This document shows, piece by piece, positions 63,950 through 64,000 of a stretch of DNA of 64,000 bases; positions within the stretch are counted from its first letter, which is position 1; each line of letters starts with the position of its first letter. Location of the stretch: NCBI RefSeq assembly GCF_000378045.1, contig NZ_KB899096.1, forward strand, positions 124,001 to 188,000. The letters run 5' to 3'. Below the pieces are notes generated by a model. That model was not told the origin of the DNA. It saw only the letters and a program-made list of their open reading frames with translations, and did not search any database. The translations under genes and the position numbers were made by a program. This DNA comes from Marinobacterium rhizophilum DSM 18822 (GTDB lineage: Bacteria > Pseudomonadota > Gammaproteobacteria > Pseudomonadales > Balneatricaceae).

Positions 63950-64000
63950 ATGAATATCCAGGGAAAGACCGCTTCTGCCCACTGCGTCAACCGGTATCAG
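63950..64000 (+). CDS. Start of an unidentified gene (3' truncated by window edge)
   Basis: ATG 63950 has a strong GGAGGT eight bases upstream and opens a frame MNIQGKTASAHCVNRYQ that runs off the window. Seventeen residues are too few to assign a family. The 200 bases before it hold no recognised site. Confidence 0.5.
   Translation, partial: MNIQGKTASAHCVNRYQ

Overview
The window reads as chromosomal DNA of a free-living, probably marine gammaproteobacterium of the Oceanospirillales/Pseudomonadales type. The evidence is the gene order lpxH-ppiB-glnS-cysS ... folD-tRNA cluster-tig-clpP-clpX and the block uvrC-pgsA-tRNA(Gly-Cys-Leu), which I recall as Pseudomonas-like synteny, together with a close PuuB, a HelD and a ThiBPQ set. 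I cannot name the genus from sequence alone. No rRNA, CRISPR array, integrase or complete insertion sequence was seen.

Layout. 0-2.4 kb: the end of an aldehyde dehydrogenase and puuB (putrescine catabolism). 2.4-9.4 kb: a secreted protein of unknown function, a long HelD helicase, an NTF2-like protein, an orphan LuxR-type response regulator between two unknown small proteins, a KfrA-like coiled-coil DNA-binding protein, and a single tRNA-Cys. 9.5-17.2 kb: ada-alkA alkylation repair, a LysR remnant, a medium-chain reductase, a DJ-1/PfpI protein, SelO and a LysR regulator. This stretch lies between two identical tRNA-Cys genes and its distal part looks less GC-rich by eye. 17.3-26.2 kb: housekeeping core (tRNA-Leu/Cys/Gly, pgsA, uvrC, DUF1853, clpX, clpP, tig, and a tRNA cluster with four tRNA-His copies).

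26.5-39.9 kb: folD, a small potassium channel, a four-gene radical-SAM/selenodomain cluster (DUF2064 transferase, radical SAM protein, glycosyltransferase 2-like, SelW/Rdx-like thioredoxin), cysS, a lipoprotein, an M14 peptidase plus alpha/beta hydrolase pair, glnS with decayed duplicate 3' ends, ppiB, lpxH and miaE. 39.9-44.1 kb: an accessory patch with phage-like debris (GH108 endolysin fragment, two Mor-type activator remnants, a frameshifted DUF4124 gene, an N-terminally truncated restriction-endonuclease-like gene) and an SRAP (yedK) gene.

44.1-64 kb: a thiamine-kinase-like gene divergent from thiBPQ, a secreted five-heme cytochrome with a fibronectin-like tail, arfB, a CHRD protein, a DUF211-VIT1-P-type ATPase operon, DUF502, a MITE-like palindromic element, a thiolase-like protein, a Gfo/Idh/MocA oxidoreductase, a VOC-DUF4432 pair, a YdjM-like hydrolase, a DUF4144-like protein, a FucP-type sugar symporter, and the first codons of one more gene.

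The strongest candidate for an incompletely understood system is the radical-SAM/selenodomain cluster at 28.0-30.7 kb. Next are the DUF211-VIT1-ATPase operon, the orphan regulator operon at 6.8-8.4 kb, and the tandem decayed glnS tails at 35.6-36.0 kb.
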